Source of the DNA: Mesostigma viride
Lineage: Eukaryota; Streptophyta; Mesostigmatophyceae; Mesostigmatales; Mesostigmataceae
NCBI GenBank assembly: GCA_009746045.1
Contig: RPFO01000022.1
Coordinates: 812,036-876,035 of the forward strand
DNA length: 64,000 nucleotides
Reading direction: 5' to 3'
Shown: positions 51,581 through 62,291 of the stretch, one piece after another
Layout: every line of letters begins with the position of its first letter
Numbering within the stretch: the stretch's first letter is position 1
Notes under the pieces: model-generated
Databases searched by the model: none
Seen by the model: the letters and a program-made list of their open reading frames with translations, nothing else
What the model was told of the DNA's origin: nothing
Position numbers and translations under genes: made by a program

Positions 51581-54010
51581 ATGCTAACAAGGGTAAGGCT
51601 CCAATGCGCCCAAGGAGCCGGTCCAGCACTCCGACGTCTTCATCGTCGGGGACGTCCGACTCGGAGCTTGCCGCCCAGGCAGAGATTGAGCGGGCGGCGA
51701 GGAGCTTCAATCAGTCTATGGAGGCTGACCCGACGACGTCGGAAACGTCTTCATCGGGCCACTTGTCCGATGGTTCGTACAGCAGCGTGGTGCTGCGAGT
51801 GCCCCTGTATCCGCAGGGGAGGGGATCCACGCCTGTGGTCAACAGGCCGAGGGGTCCTCCTTACGCCCCGACAGCTGCAGCGGCGGGGGCTGGACCTTCG
51901 GCACCTCCTGCAGAGGAGGAGTCCATGGAGCTGTATGGGCTCCAGCCTGGTTCCTCAGCCGAGGAGCAGGACGACGCACGCTCGCGGCAGGTGGCCGCGG
52001 ATGAAGGCCTCGCTAGGCCGGGCGATGGCTGAGCGCGAGGAGCGGGAGCTTCGGCGCGCGGACACGCACGCACGTGCTCGCGCCCAGCAGAGGGCGGATG
52101 CTGAGAACGTGCGCCGGGCGTTGTTTCGCAGCAGTGAGGTGGCTTCTGGCGAGGAGCAGTTTGAGGTGATGCGTCGGGGGGACCTTGCCTGTTTTAAAAG
52201 TTTGCGTCGGTCTCGTGAGCCGAAGGTACACCTAGGTGTGCATCAGGAGTCGGAGTTCTCTTTGACAGGTCCGTCGGGGGCATCTGCTGAGGACGAGATC
52301 CTCATGACCCCGGCAATGACGGCGCGGGAGCGTGAGGCGCAGAAGCGCATGGCGACGTTCACCGCCGACAAGCAGCGTCGGCAGGCGCGGAGGGCCGCGG
52401 CAGAGGCCAAGAAGGAGCGCGAGCAGGCGGAGCGGGTGAGGCAAATCGCGCTGGCGGAGCGCATCAAGCTCAAAATGTCGATCACCCAGGTGCGCCGGGA
52501 CCGGATGGTCCGCGAACTCAGGGTGTGGAAAAAGGCGCAGGCGATGAAGCTGCAGCATATGGCTGAGATGGAGGCGCCTGGCAGGCCGGAGGCGCAGGAG
52601 CGTTACCGACGCTCGCTGGCACGGTGGGAAGCCAATGTGGGAAGGATGGAGCAGCGCATCCTGAAGCAGCGACGACGCATGCTCAAGCATGCACGTAAGA
52701 CAGCGGTGAGGGGACCGCTTGGTGAAGCGGTGAGAGTCGAGTTTGGCCTTGGGCCGGATGAGGATGTTTCTGCAAGCCAAATGTTTTATTATTTGTCGCA
52801 GCCCAAGAAGACCATCACCAACCGTGATGGCACTGCCGCACGCACGCGTGTTTACAGGCAGCCTGGTGAAGCCGGACCGTCTAACCTGTCCAACAGGGAG
52901 GACCTCATTGATCAGCTTCAGCTGGCGCAAGCCATGCTGGAAGCAGATAACCCGCTGTCTCCAGGCGAGCAGGCGACGTTGGCCGACACGGTGGCCAGGC
53001 TAGTGGCATCGCTGAAGCCGGCCAAGCGCAGGGCGCAGGCAGAGGCATGCGCACCCCAGCCAAAGCGGAGGAGGGACGAGGGGGCGGATGACGGGGAGAG
53101 GGGGGGCAACCAGGGCGGGGCAGGACACGGCACGCAGGAGTCTGCACCAACACGGCACGAGGGCGGGGAGCGGCAGCAGCAGCAGCAGCGACAGCAACAG
53201 CAGCAGCAGCAGCAACCGCCAACTGCAGGAACGACCACAACCTCCAACATGGCCTTGCATAGGCCCAGGTTTGATCCAAAAAAGAAAGAGGACAAGCTAG
53301 TGTTTCCGGGTTTGCCAGAGGGCCACACCCAGGACGAAGCTAGGGAGTGGTTGTTTAAGTTGTCACATGCATATGCTAGCGACAATGTCCGTGATTGGTT
53401 TGCCTCTCTACGTGCGTCCACACCCATCCATCAATCTGCCAAGCCTATCCAGCAGTTGGTACAATTGTACCAAAAGCGTGCCAGCAGCGGGGTAGACGTG
53501 GCAGAAAATGTGTTGTGGGCGCAGTTCATGGTTGATCTTAGGGCACTTGTTACCACGGGGGAGCACTTAGAAGTGCTTAAGGGCTTCCAGTGGATAGAGG
53601 CCTATAAGGTCAATAAGCGTGACTATGTGAGTGACAACAAAAAGTATGTCATGTACATAGAGGGGGATGAGGAGCTGAAGAAGCTCAATGCCAAGTACCT
53701 AGTACACCTATGGCTACAAAAGGCAGAACTGGACCCTACCACCCTGTCAGTAATCCTGGCAGGTCTGAAGGATAAGTGGGAGGACTTCAGAAAGGCAATG
53801 GCCTATGTGCAGCAATGCCTAGAGCCGTTTGCTGCTGCAGCCAAGGATGTAAAGGTGAAGCAGGTAAAGGGGGAGGAAGCCTCAGGTACGGGGCTCTCCA
53901 AGAAGCAAATGCAGTCGCTGGTGGCCCAGGTAAAGGCGGTAATGGGGGGGGATAAAAACAAAAACAACAAAAGTGGGGGAGGTGGAAACAAGGGGGGGGG
54001 AGAACAATAA
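51581..54010 (+). CDS. Gag-like polyprotein part of the element
   Basis: Main open frame of the element; the real N-terminus comes from the 51568 frame, because the first about 140 codons in this frame are out-of-frame arginine/leucine-rich sequence. From about 52026 (MAEREERELRRADTHARARA) it is protein-like: a long basic helical region to about 52750, QPKKTITNRDG, LEADNPLSPGEQATLADTVA, an R/Q-rich linker (53170-53230), then a globular gag-type core (LVFPGLPEGHTQDEAREWLF to QVKAVMGG). Gag would assemble the particle and package RNA. Ends at TAA 54008-54010 after the G9 run. Confidence 0.65.
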   Translation: MLTRVRLQCAQGAGPALRRLHRRGRPTRSLPPRQRLSGRRGASISLWRLTRRRRKRLHRATCPMVRTAAWCCECPCIRRGGDPRLWSTGRGVLLTPRQLQRRGLDLRHLLQRRSPWSCMGSSLVPQPRSRTTHARGRWPRMKASLGRAMAEREERELRRADTHARARAQQRADAENVRRALFRSSEVASGEEQFEVMRRGDLACFKSLRRSREPKVHLGVHQESEFSLTGPSGASAEDEILMTPAMTAREREAQKRMATFTADKQRRQARRAAAEAKKEREQAERVRQIALAERIKLKMSITQVRRDRMVRELRVWKKAQAMKLQHMAEMEAPGRPEAQERYRRSLARWEANVGRMEQRILKQRRRMLKHARKTAVRGPLGEAVRVEFGLGPDEDVSASQMFYYLSQPKKTITNRDGTAARTRVYRQPGEAGPSNLSNREDLIDQLQLAQAMLEADNPLSPGEQATLADTVARLVASLKPAKRRAQAEACAPQPKRRRDEGADDGERGGNQGGAGHGTQESAPTRHEGGERQQQQQRQQQQQQQQPPTAGTTTTSNMALHRPRFDPKKKEDKLVFPGLPEGHTQDEAREWLFKLSHAYASDNVRDWFASLRASTPIHQSAKPIQQLVQLYQKRASSGVDVAENVLWAQFMVDLRALVTTGEHLEVLKGFQWIEAYKVNKRDYVSDNKKYVMYIEGDEELKKLNAKYLVHLWLQKAELDPTTLSVILAGLKDKWEDFRKAMAYVQQCLEPFAAAAKDVKVKQVKGEEASGTGLSKKQMQSLVAQVKAVMGGDKNKNNKSGGGGNKGGGEQ

Positions 54011-54818
54011 CAATAAAAACAGAAAACAAAGTGGGGGAGCTAGCAAGCCAGGGGGTGCTAAGCCAGCAGGGGGGGACAAGAGGTTACCTCATGACCCCAC
54101 CAAACATTGTACTAGGTGCCTTTGTAAGGGGCATCTAAAAGATGATTGCTGGAAGGGCAAACCCGACTATGGTTCTGACGTTGATGTGTGTCCTGGATGC
54201 TGGAAAACACGTCACCCCATTGCAGCAGGAGCGCGCTGCACGGCTCCCAGGCACAACAAGAACACGCCAGGGCGCTACAACCGCGCGGGGGCGGCAGACC
54301 AGGGTGACTCCTGTAAGCTACCCTCACCATTTTTCACAAATGGTTTCCTGTTACCTTCTGTCTGCCAAGTGTTGCCTGAGTGTGATGATGTGGATTGGGA
54401 AGTGGCATATGACATGACACTGTCACACATGATGCGTGACCCCACCATAGCTTCCCTTAGTGCAGCAGCAGAAAAGGTAATCACGTATGGTGCTCTAGCA
54501 GAGCAACTGCACAAGGTTATGGGCCATGAGGCTGTGGCTGAAAGGCTAGCCAATAAAATACAAGGCCATGACCTGGAACAGATGTGCAGGCACATACGTA
54601 AGCACTGTGAGCAATGTCAGCTATATGCTCCTAAGCCCAGAAAATGGCATGTGGCCACACCACCACTGGCTAGAGGCAAACTGGTTGGGGATGTTATACA
54701 CGTGGTGAAGGACACGGTATACTACCTAGTCATAAAGGATGCCTGGTCAAGGTTTGTGGTAGTGGAGCCTCTGCCTGGGATGGATAAAGAGCAGCTGCAC
54801 AGAGCTTTACATATCTAA
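53973..54818 (+). CDS. CCHC knuckle and N-terminal half of integrase
   Basis: In use only through a frame change at the G9 run. Domain order: Asn/Lys/Gly linker, knuckle HCTRCLCKGHLKDDCW, a Cys-rich spacer (CPGCWKTRHP), a spacer with MTLSHMMRDPTIASLS, the HHCC zinc domain (LHKVMGHEAVAERL ... HCEQCQ) and the start of the RNase H-like core (VGDVIHVVKDTVYYLVIKD). The TAA falls between the first and second catalytic acids. The same frame continues to 55691 without another stop. Confidence 0.65.
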   Translation: MGEVETRGGENNNNKNRKQSGGASKPGGAKPAGGDKRLPHDPTKHCTRCLCKGHLKDDCWKGKPDYGSDVDVCPGCWKTRHPIAAGARCTAPRHNKNTPGRYNRAGAADQGDSCKLPSPFFTNGFLLPSVCQVLPECDDVDWEVAYDMTLSHMMRDPTIASLSAAAEKVITYGALAEQLHKVMGHEAVAERLANKIQGHDLEQMCRHIRKHCEQCQLYAPKPRKWHVATPPLARGKLVGDVIHVVKDTVYYLVIKDAWSRFVVVEPLPGMDKEQLHRALHI

Positions 54819-55691
54819 GCCTTGGCACGTTTTCACCCCATTGAAAAAGTAATGCTGGATCAGCAGTTCCTCTGCATCCAGGACAGGAATGACCTGCCCA
54901 AGATAGAAGTGTCTGGGGCTCAAGATCATGAACGTCAGGGGTTGGTAGAACGTACCATGAGAGCCATCAGGGATGTGATAAGAAAAATGCCATCCAGGTT
55001 GGCTGACTCTGGTAGCTATGCTGACAGGGCATCTTGGGCAGCAGGGGTGACTACCCAGCTAAACGCCAAACCAATAATGTCCTCACCTTTTGGGGAAATC
55101 ACCCCAACTGGCCTTCAGTCAGGCAGCTATGCTTCAGAGGTACACACTCACTACAACACACAAAGGCAGCACTTAGCCAAGTTGCTGGCAAAGAAAGACA
55201 AAAATAATGCCAGGCCTGTGTTTGAAGTGGGGGACCATGTGTTGTTTTTCAGAGAGGGTGACAGAGGAAGAGCACACTCTGCCAGATGGCACGGTCCAGC
55301 TGTAGTCACCAAAATTCATGAAGAAGGGACTGCAGTCACTATACAACATGACAGAGAGCGTGTGGTCAGCAAGCATAGACTCAAGCTTTATTACCCACCA
55401 CTGGCAGACGTGTCAGGGGTAGAATTCTTGGACATGGATTCAGAGCAGGAGTCTGGTGGATTGATCTCACCCAATGAATTGGCTAAGGACGTCATTGATG
55501 CAAGCACTAGTACCACAGTAGAAGCTCCTGTGTTCCTCAGTAGTGCAGCCCCACTACAACCCAATAGTCCACCTGGGCAGGAGGACGGTGCACAGGGTGA
55601 GCAGCAGGTAGCACCTCCCTCACACCTGGAGGGCGTCCCCAACATCTACTGCTCCAACCTAGGGCCATTGCTGGTACTTTTGACGTCATGA
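54819..55691 (+). CDS. C-terminal half of integrase and C-terminal domain
   Basis: Directly continues the previous frame. It has the second acid in KVMLDQQFLC and the third in GLVERTMRAIRDVIRKM; the spacing of about 35 residues fits a DD35E integrase core. Then comes an SH3-like C-terminal domain (GDHVLFFREGDRG, RWHGPAVVTKIHEEG, VSKHRLKLYYPPL) and an acidic tail to TGA. It could be translated only by readthrough of the TAA. Confidence 0.62.
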   Translation, partial: ALARFHPIEKVMLDQQFLCIQDRNDLPKIEVSGAQDHERQGLVERTMRAIRDVIRKMPSRLADSGSYADRASWAAGVTTQLNAKPIMSSPFGEITPTGLQSGSYASEVHTHYNTQRQHLAKLLAKKDKNNARPVFEVGDHVLFFREGDRGRAHSARWHGPAVVTKIHEEGTAVTIQHDRERVVSKHRLKLYYPPLADVSGVEFLDMDSEQESGGLISPNELAKDVIDASTSTTVEAPVFLSSAAPLQPNSPPGQEDGAQGEQQVAPPSHLEGVPNIYCSNLGPLLVLLTS

Positions 55692-56192
55692 AAGCAGCGT
55701 TTTGGACTAGTGGAATATGATTTTACAGCATAAAAAGTCCATTTTATCATGAATGAACATGGCCAACAACCCCAAGTGCCCCTAAATTTCTCAATATTTG
55801 TAGAGAAATGCTACTTCTCATAATTAAAACCTGCACAAATGCACAATTTGGGGCATGCATGTGAAAGTTTGAAGTATGTACAAATTCACAATGAGGTTTT
55901 ACATTTTTCAATTGTTAATGGTATCTCATTCTTCAATCAATCAATTTGCAATCGTCCAAACAATTTATTCATTTCATACATGTCCGAATATGTTGAAAGA
56001 ACACATGCAAGTGCTCAATCAGCGTGGACCCCCTTGGACGCGCCCCACCATATATACATTGGACACGTCACCCCAACTACTAAACTGCCCAAAGTCACGG
56101 TCACTGAACCAACTACTATGTACATCTGCATTTCTCCACGTTGCGGTGGGCAATTACGTGCAAAACGCGATTTCGTGCAAAGTCCTCGCCCA
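55692..56192. other. AT-rich flank, no gene
   Basis: About 500 bp of AT-rich sequence after the element. I could not match it to the region before 51568, so no LTR pair is supported. Confidence 0.5.
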
Positions 56193-56875
56193 TCATCGCT
56201 TGCCAGGTCGATATGAAGGAATGTTGTCCCAGCTGGCGCCTTCCTTCAGGAGAGTAACATGTTCTCTAGCGAACTTCAGAGGGAAACGAAACTTTTGCTC
56301 GCACTCATTACTCCAACCGAGGTCGTGCCCTTCATCAAACCATCTGATCACCACCTTCTCCCTCTCTTTGCCCAGGAGGGTGCCAAAGAGCAGAAAATCT
56401 TCCTTCTTGGGGTACTTGTGCTGCCAGTTTATGCACACGTCGTCTACCCATTTCGAACTCCAACCTCCGCGACTCAGTTTCGCGCCATCCATAAAGCGCA
56501 TCCGGACGTCCGGCCGAACGTCCCTGATTCGGTTTTCGGCCGTCGCATCTCTGCCCTGACCACCACCCTTCTGCGGCTGTGCAGGTTCGTCGGCACCCTC
56601 CGTCTCCTGCCCCGCCCCTCGCCTGCCCCCTCCCCGACGTTTTGCCTTCTGCCCCTGCGCAGCCGCCGCCTCTGCCATCAACTCTTCGTACGTTTTTTCT
56701 GGCTGACCGCACGGTAAGGGTGATGGGTTGGGTGGGAGCTCGTCCCCTCCCGCCCCCGGTTGTGCAACTGGTTCGCCGACCGCGGCCTGGCCAACAACAC
56801 GGCCGGCCTCTCCGGACACAGTCCCAGACGCGGATCCACGGGGAAACCGAACTGGAGTTTCTTCTTCGCCTTTCC
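56193..56875 (-). CDS. Probable last exon of the locus, intact 227 codons
   Basis: Acceptor TTACGTGCAG, then GKGEEETPVRFPRGSA; a Gly/Arg-rich basic segment (KRRGGGRRGAGQ) and a globular end (WSSKWVDDVCINWQHKYPKK, REKVVIRWFDEGHDLGW, KFAREHVTLLKEGASW) to TGA. The frame is unbroken through its full length, unlike its neighbours. No domain recognised. Confidence 0.5.
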
Positions 56876-57492
56876 CTGCACGTAAGCACATGCCAATTAA
56901 CATGAATACGGAAGGGTCGTGTGAGAAATCAATGAAGCCATGGACTGATGCAAAAAAACTTATGTAGAAATATATTAAGGTACTTATTAAACTCGTTTAT
57001 TGAAAATGAAATTTACCGGCCGAATGTACCGTTGGAGCGTGGAAGGGCATCCTTGGTCGATCGAAGATATCCGTCAATGCGGTCAACGGTGCGGTCGATG
57101 TCCCTGGCGGCGCCTCAACATCGACCACCTCAGTCGGGCGCATCAATCCGGCAAACGCCGGCCCTCCACCTGAGACTTTCGGCGGACCCTCCACGTTACG
57201 AGCCTCCAATACCCTCTTCTGCAGTGGGGTGCTCGCAACAAAATCCGTGTCAGCCGACGGCTCCGGATCGTCATCCTCATTCAGCAGTATCGTGTTCGGG
57301 CATTGCTCCATCCCCGTCGAGCGGGGGGGCAAAGTCATCACAACCGTCCTTCCTGACGACGGTACGGGATCGTCACCCAGACCCAAAGAAACCGAGGCGA
57401 GGGCGGGGGTCCCCTCAACCGGGGGTCCCCATGAATCCTGACGAGGCCTCATTCCCATCTGTCGGACACGACCGCCTCCCGTAAATCGGGAA

Positions 57493-57852
57493 CGCCCGCC
57501 GGCGCTACCAGTAACAGGCCGCGAGCCTGCTTCCTGCTGGCGATCCCCATCCTCATCACAGATACGCCCGCCGGCGTTACCAGTAACAGGCTGCGAGCCT
57601 CCTTCCTGCTGGCGATCCCCCTCCTCATCACAGATACGCCCGCCGGCGTTTCCAGTAACAGGCCGCGAGCCTCCTTCCTGCTGGCGATCCCCCTCCTCAT
57701 CACAGATACGCCCGCCGGCGTTTCCAGTAACAGGCCGCGAGCCTCCCTCCCGCTGGCGATCCCCCTCCTCGTCACAGATACGCCCGCCGGCGTTTCCAAC
57801 GACAGGCCTCGAGTCTCCTTCACCAGCACGCTGGCGCTTACCTCCCCCCCTG
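57493..57852 (-). repeat. 72-bp tandem repeat, five copies, in frame
   Basis: CGCCCGCCGGCGTT recurs at 57493, 57565, 57637, 57709 and 57781, exactly 72 bp apart. That is 24 codons, so the coding frame (TPAGVSVMRRGIASRKEARG-type) is kept. Each unit contains an inverted version of the GAAACGCCGGC motif seen in the introns. Confidence 0.92.
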
Positions 57853-58035
57853 TTGTCTTCATCCCCCCCATTGTCTCCTCACGCGAGCCTCCATCACCCC
57901 GACTGCGCTTTTTCCCTCCCCTTCCATCTCCTCCCCCGTCCCTCTCCCCCTCCCCCCTCCTCCCTTCTCCCCATCCCCATCCCCTTTCTCCCCCTCCGCC
58001 TGCCCCCACCCACCCGGGCGGGTGCCCCTCAGCAA

Positions 58036-58116
58036 TATCCTCCTCCTCGTCCTCCTCGTCCTCCTCGTCCTCCTCGTCCTCCTCGTCCTCCTCGTCCTCC
58101 TCGTCCTCCTCCTTCT
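58036..58116 (-). repeat. (CCTCCTCGT)n microsatellite, acidic coding tract
   Basis: About nine 9-bp units; in the coding frame of the minus-strand locus they give a Glu-Glu-Asp repeat, and in a shadow frame an Arg/Thr repeat. Confidence 0.9.
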
Positions 58117-59786
58117 CATCCTCATCTCATCCGCCTCCCCTCTTCCTCCTCCCCCTCTTCCCCCTTCTCCGAATCATCATCCTCATCAGACGAAGAATCG
58201 TCGTCGGAAAAGTAGGCGAGGCCTTCCCACCCATCTTCAACAAGCCAATATTTGATAAGGCGGACCAGGCGCTTCCACCGGCGGATATGGGCGGGCTCCC
58301 CGAACACCAGCAGAACTCTGCAGGGTGCCCTAAAAAGGGCGTTGGTCATCTTGTCAACCACATCCCACACGACCGGGCTCAAATGCGAGGAGGGTTTGGG
58401 AATGTGGCGCTCCTCCGGAATGCAGTCTGCGTCCCACTTGCGCAGGTTCCTCCACTTCTCGTTGCTGTCAGCTGCCAGGTCCAGCACAGCAAACGCCTGG
58501 TCCTCCAGCGACCGAGGAATTTTGTCAGACCCCGTGCACAACTCGTCCACCACCTTCGTCACCACCAGATCCTTTCTTTTTTCGTTTTCCATCCATGTCA
58601 TTGTCCTGTATGCGATCCAGTCGGATCCCATCCTCACCCCCTTCCAATCGCTGTAGGCTTCCAACCTGTCCCGCCACCCCTTCTTGGCCTTGGTAGTCCC
58701 CTCCTCCGCCGCCTCCTCGACCTCCTTCTCGACCTCCGCCGCCGCCTCCTTGGCACACCCAGCAGATGTTTGGTCTTCACCCCAAATCGTCATACAAATG
58801 ACGGGGGTGGGAAGCGAGCAGCCCTCTCGGGAACTTCCAGTCCTTCTGGTCGACCACTTTCCTTTTAGCCGGCGGAAGGTCCCTCAGCGTGAGAATGATC
58901 GCCCTCGTGGCCGTGACGATCACCCGCCAAAAGTCTCTGGTCAGGCGGCAGTCGGCGATGAACTTGTGGCCTCCACGTCGAGGTCGGTGCCCTTCAGCTT
59001 CACGCCAAACACGTGCTCCCTCACCATTACGGGGTCGAAAGTCCCGTTTAGTTGTCTGCAGGAGCCAATCAGCTCGGGGTTCTCCAGGAACTTGATGTGG
59101 GCGAATTGCTTTGCCGCCTCTATCAAATTCTTGGCGACTTCCATTATTTTTATCAGGTTGCTGGGAGGGGCCTCACAGGACATGATCGGCGCTTGGATCA
59201 GGCTGTCGAAGTACTGGAAACTCGCAAGTTCCCGATGCGCGGTGAAAATGGACAGTTCGTGCGCCTTGTCTTTAGGGCGCGTGTCAAGGAAGTCTTGCCG
59301 AGCCGCGATATCCTGTGCGATCGCCGGCTTGCCGTCGACAGCGGGCTTCAAAGGGTCCTCACACCAGAACAGCCAGCGCTGCATGAAGTTCTTCTGGTCC
59401 GGCCCCCACTTGTCCGTCTCTTCAGCCCCCCTGCCTTGTCGCCTGCGCCGTCCCCTTCGGCCTTGGCTTGCTCTCCTTTCTGCCAAAAGGGCTTCACAAT
59501 CGCCCAGATCTTGCCGTACAGAGGAGTTGGGATAGACACGCCCTTCCCTCTCTTGAGGGGTCCATATGCCTGGTAGGCCCGGTGCACATCCCCCAGCGCT
59601 GAGCCCCACGTTGCCTTGGCTTGGGCTGTGTCCTCGGCGTTCATGGCGTTCCCGAGCTGCCTGACAACTTCGATCATCGCCGACTGTTCGGAAACCTGCA
59701 TCGCCGTAGGGCAACAACGCGCAGAGACACATCGATAGTCCTCCCAAATAAGCACAACTCAACTGAGAACAAGAATACGACTGACA

Positions 59787-59941
59787 GAAACGCCGGCGGT
59801 CGCATCTTGACAAAATATGGCATACTAAGGTGGAACATGAAAACCCCTTATAGAAACGCCGGTGGTCGCATCTTTACCAAACTAATGGCATACTGAAAAT
59901 AACACGAGAAAACCACTTATAGAAACGCCGGCGGTCGCAAC
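59787..59941. repeat. Intronic tandem repeat of about 67 bp, three copies of the GAAACGCCGG motif
   Basis: Motif starts at 59787, 59853 and 59922. Each is followed by GGYGGTCGCA and separated by CATACT...GAAAACC...CTTATA sequence. It lies in the intron between the 59951 donor and the 59695 acceptor. Confidence 0.85.
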
Positions 59942-61139
59942 TTGGCTTACCTTCTCTTCACGGATCTGCCACCAGGTCGGCAGGATGGTCTCACCCTTGA
60001 GCATCTGCACGTCCACCCCCCGAATTTCTTCCAATCCATTGCCCACTCCTCCAGCTTCTCCGCGGCCACGGTCTTCGTGACTTCCTGCTCCTTCCCTCCC
60101 CGCGCAACGACCCTTAGCTTTTCCGCCTTCATGAAACCGTTCAGCATTGCCTGGTACCACACAGATCTTTGGTCCACCGTCATATTTGGGGCGACCAGTT
60201 CGAATTTCACCGATTTGATGAGTGTGGTAAAGTGGTTCCCGTCCAGCACGAGAAAGCCGCAAATGGCTGGCGGCAACAATGGCTTCTTCTCGAGTGGAGC
60301 CATCTCCCAGGCGGACTTGCACAAACTGTCCAAAAGCGCGGCCTTTCTCACGTCCACGGGCTTAAGTGAGTCCAGCACATCGGCCCGTCCTGTCAGAACC
60401 TTGGTGGAAGCAGCTTCGGCCATCTCCTTGGCCGAGCTCGTTCGCAGGTAGATATCAATCTCTTTGTCAGTCATTGCGCGAGCGTAGCCAGCCTTCATTG
60501 TCCGTGCCCCCCCATCTCCCCGAAAAGTTGCGCGACCTGACGCTGGTGTTCTCGTTTTTCATCCACTCATGAAAAGTGTTGGGAACCGGTCAGCCAAAAA
60601 CTGGAACGAGTACCGCCACACAGGAATCACCAGCTTGTCGTGGCCGTAGTCGGACTCCGAACTGGCAAAAATGGTGGCGTTCTGCTCGCCTCTCGACAGA
60701 TGCAAGTCTCGTGCGAGGAGCTTCTGAGGCCCAACAACAGGTTCCTTGTCCACACCCGATTTCGATGCACCAAGGCTTTGGACATCTCATCGAGGTCCCG
60801 AGGCTGAACGGCAAGCTCCTGCCGCAACCGTTTGCCCTTCGCGATCTCATCGTTCACATCCAGGATGTCATCATCATCCTGCGACACCGGGGACTTCTCC
60901 CATTTCTCAAGCAGAGACACGGGAGCATCCGCAACCTCCACCTCCTTTCCTTTCCCCTTTCCCTTCAGCGCCTTCCCCTTGTAGGTCGCAAGTGCTTCGG
61001 AGAGTCCCTTCTGGTGTTCGTCGACGGCAGCAGTCCACGTACTATCTATTTTCATGTTCTCGCGGCGCGCGTGCTGGTCGAGGCTGATTGAGTACAGGAT
61101 GGCCGCGTGGGTCGCCCTCTCGGCCTGCACGTACTGCAG

Positions 61140-61725
61140 TGATGCGAAAAAATCAGGAAAGCATAACCAAAAGGAATAAAGTAAATGTCGATTGAGAAAC
61201 GCCGGCCGTCGCAACCTACATGAAACCTGAACCTCAACATCAAAGCCCCCCTCACAACAGAGGTACACTCGGCTCATTTCCCTCAACCGTGATGCGAAAA
61301 AATCAGGAAAACATAGTCAAAAGGAAGTAAGTGTCACACTTAAGAAACGCCGGCCGTCGCAACCTACATGAAACCTGGATCTCAAGAAGCCCCCTCACAA
61401 CAGAGGTACACTTACCTCATTCCCCTTAACAATGATAGGAAAAAATCAGGAAAGCATAACCAAAAGGAATAAAGTAAATGTCACACTTGAGAAACGCCGG
61501 CCGTCGCAACCTAGATGAAACCTAAACCTCAAGATCAAAGCCCCCCTCACAACAGAGGTACACTTGGCTCATTTCCCTCAACGATGCGAAATCAGGAAAG
61601 GAAGTAAGTGTTAGTCAAAAGGAAGTAAGTGTCACACTTAAGAAACGCCGGCCGTCGCAACCTACATGAAACGTGGACCTCAAGAACAAAGCCCCCCTCA
61701 CAACAGAGGTAGACTTACCTCATTC
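61140..61725. repeat. Intronic tandem repeat of about 148 bp, four copies, each with a splice-donor region
   Basis: Motif starts at 61196, 61344, 61491 and 61642. Each unit also has CCCCTCACAACAGAGGTA followed by the complement of a 5' splice site. The unit nearest the exon (donor 61718/61717) and the one near 61412 retain TTACCT (AGGTAA on the gene strand); the others have changed to TCGGCT or TTGGCT. Confidence 0.85.
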
Positions 61726-62271
61726 CCCTCAACCGCTGCTGCTTCAGCCGCTTTCTTCGACCCCTTCGCGATCTTCGGAGACTTGTCCCGGCGGGCATCG
61801 TGTTCCTTCAACATCTTGATCAGAGTCTTGGCGTCCGCCATCGTCACCGTCTTCAGTTTACACTTCCTCTCCTTCCTTTGCCCTCGAACAGGTTCTCCTG
61901 CATCCACTTTATCAAGGCCTTGGCGCTCGGGATCTCCTCAGGCTGTGTGGCTCCATCGGCGCGCACGCATTCTTCACGATCAACTCAGCGACTTGATGGA
62001 GAGTCATCATCTGGTTCCGTACCTCAGGTGGGGCTGTTTCCGTTCTCACCTCGGCCACAACCCGCTTTGCTAACGTCCTCAGTTTATAAGCATCCGCTTG
62101 CTCCTTAAAGCGTGTCATTTTCGCAGTATCGCCGTCGCTTCCACCCGCGCCCTCTGACACAGGCTCACGACAGCGATAGCCCCCTCTCCCTGGAGATTTG
62201 CCCCACCCTGACGACCGGCTTCCTGCAAGAACATTATCAACGGAAGATTTTTAATGTAAGAAAAGTGTAGA

Positions 62272-62291
62272 GAAACGCCGGCCGTCGTAAC
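62272..62291. repeat. Single intronic copy of the GAAACGCCGGCCGTCG motif
   Basis: GAAACGCCGGCCGTCGTAAC, one mismatch to the form at 61196. It is in the intron following (on minus) the 62346 donor. A further diverged copy, GATGCGACCGCCGTCGCAAC, is at about 63554-63573. Confidence 0.8.

Larger units (their letters stand above)
51568..55691 (+). mobile_element. Gag-integrase retroelement lacking protease, RT and RNase H
   Basis: Gag starts at ATG 51568 (MSNPNANKGKAP), shifts frame at about 52000-52025 and continues to 54010 with an arginine/glutamate-rich helical region, a Gln tract and a core ending KDKWEDFRKAMAYVQQCLEP. A G9 run (53992-54000) shifts to the next frame, which holds one CCHC knuckle (C-x2-C-x4-H-x4-C, 54106-54150). 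Integrase follows directly: H-x4-H and C-x2-C zinc site (54509-54617), catalytic D at about 54692, a TAA stop at 54816-54818, D at about 54857 and E at about 54948. The C-terminal domain starts GDHVLFFREGDRGRAHSARW. Only about 350 bp separate knuckle and integrase, so the polymerase module is missing. No LTR or primer site was recognised on either side. Confidence 0.75.

Noticed and set aside
52232-52930. 232-codon minus ORF rich in Arg/Leu/His
   Set aside because: Antisense shadow of the gag helical region.
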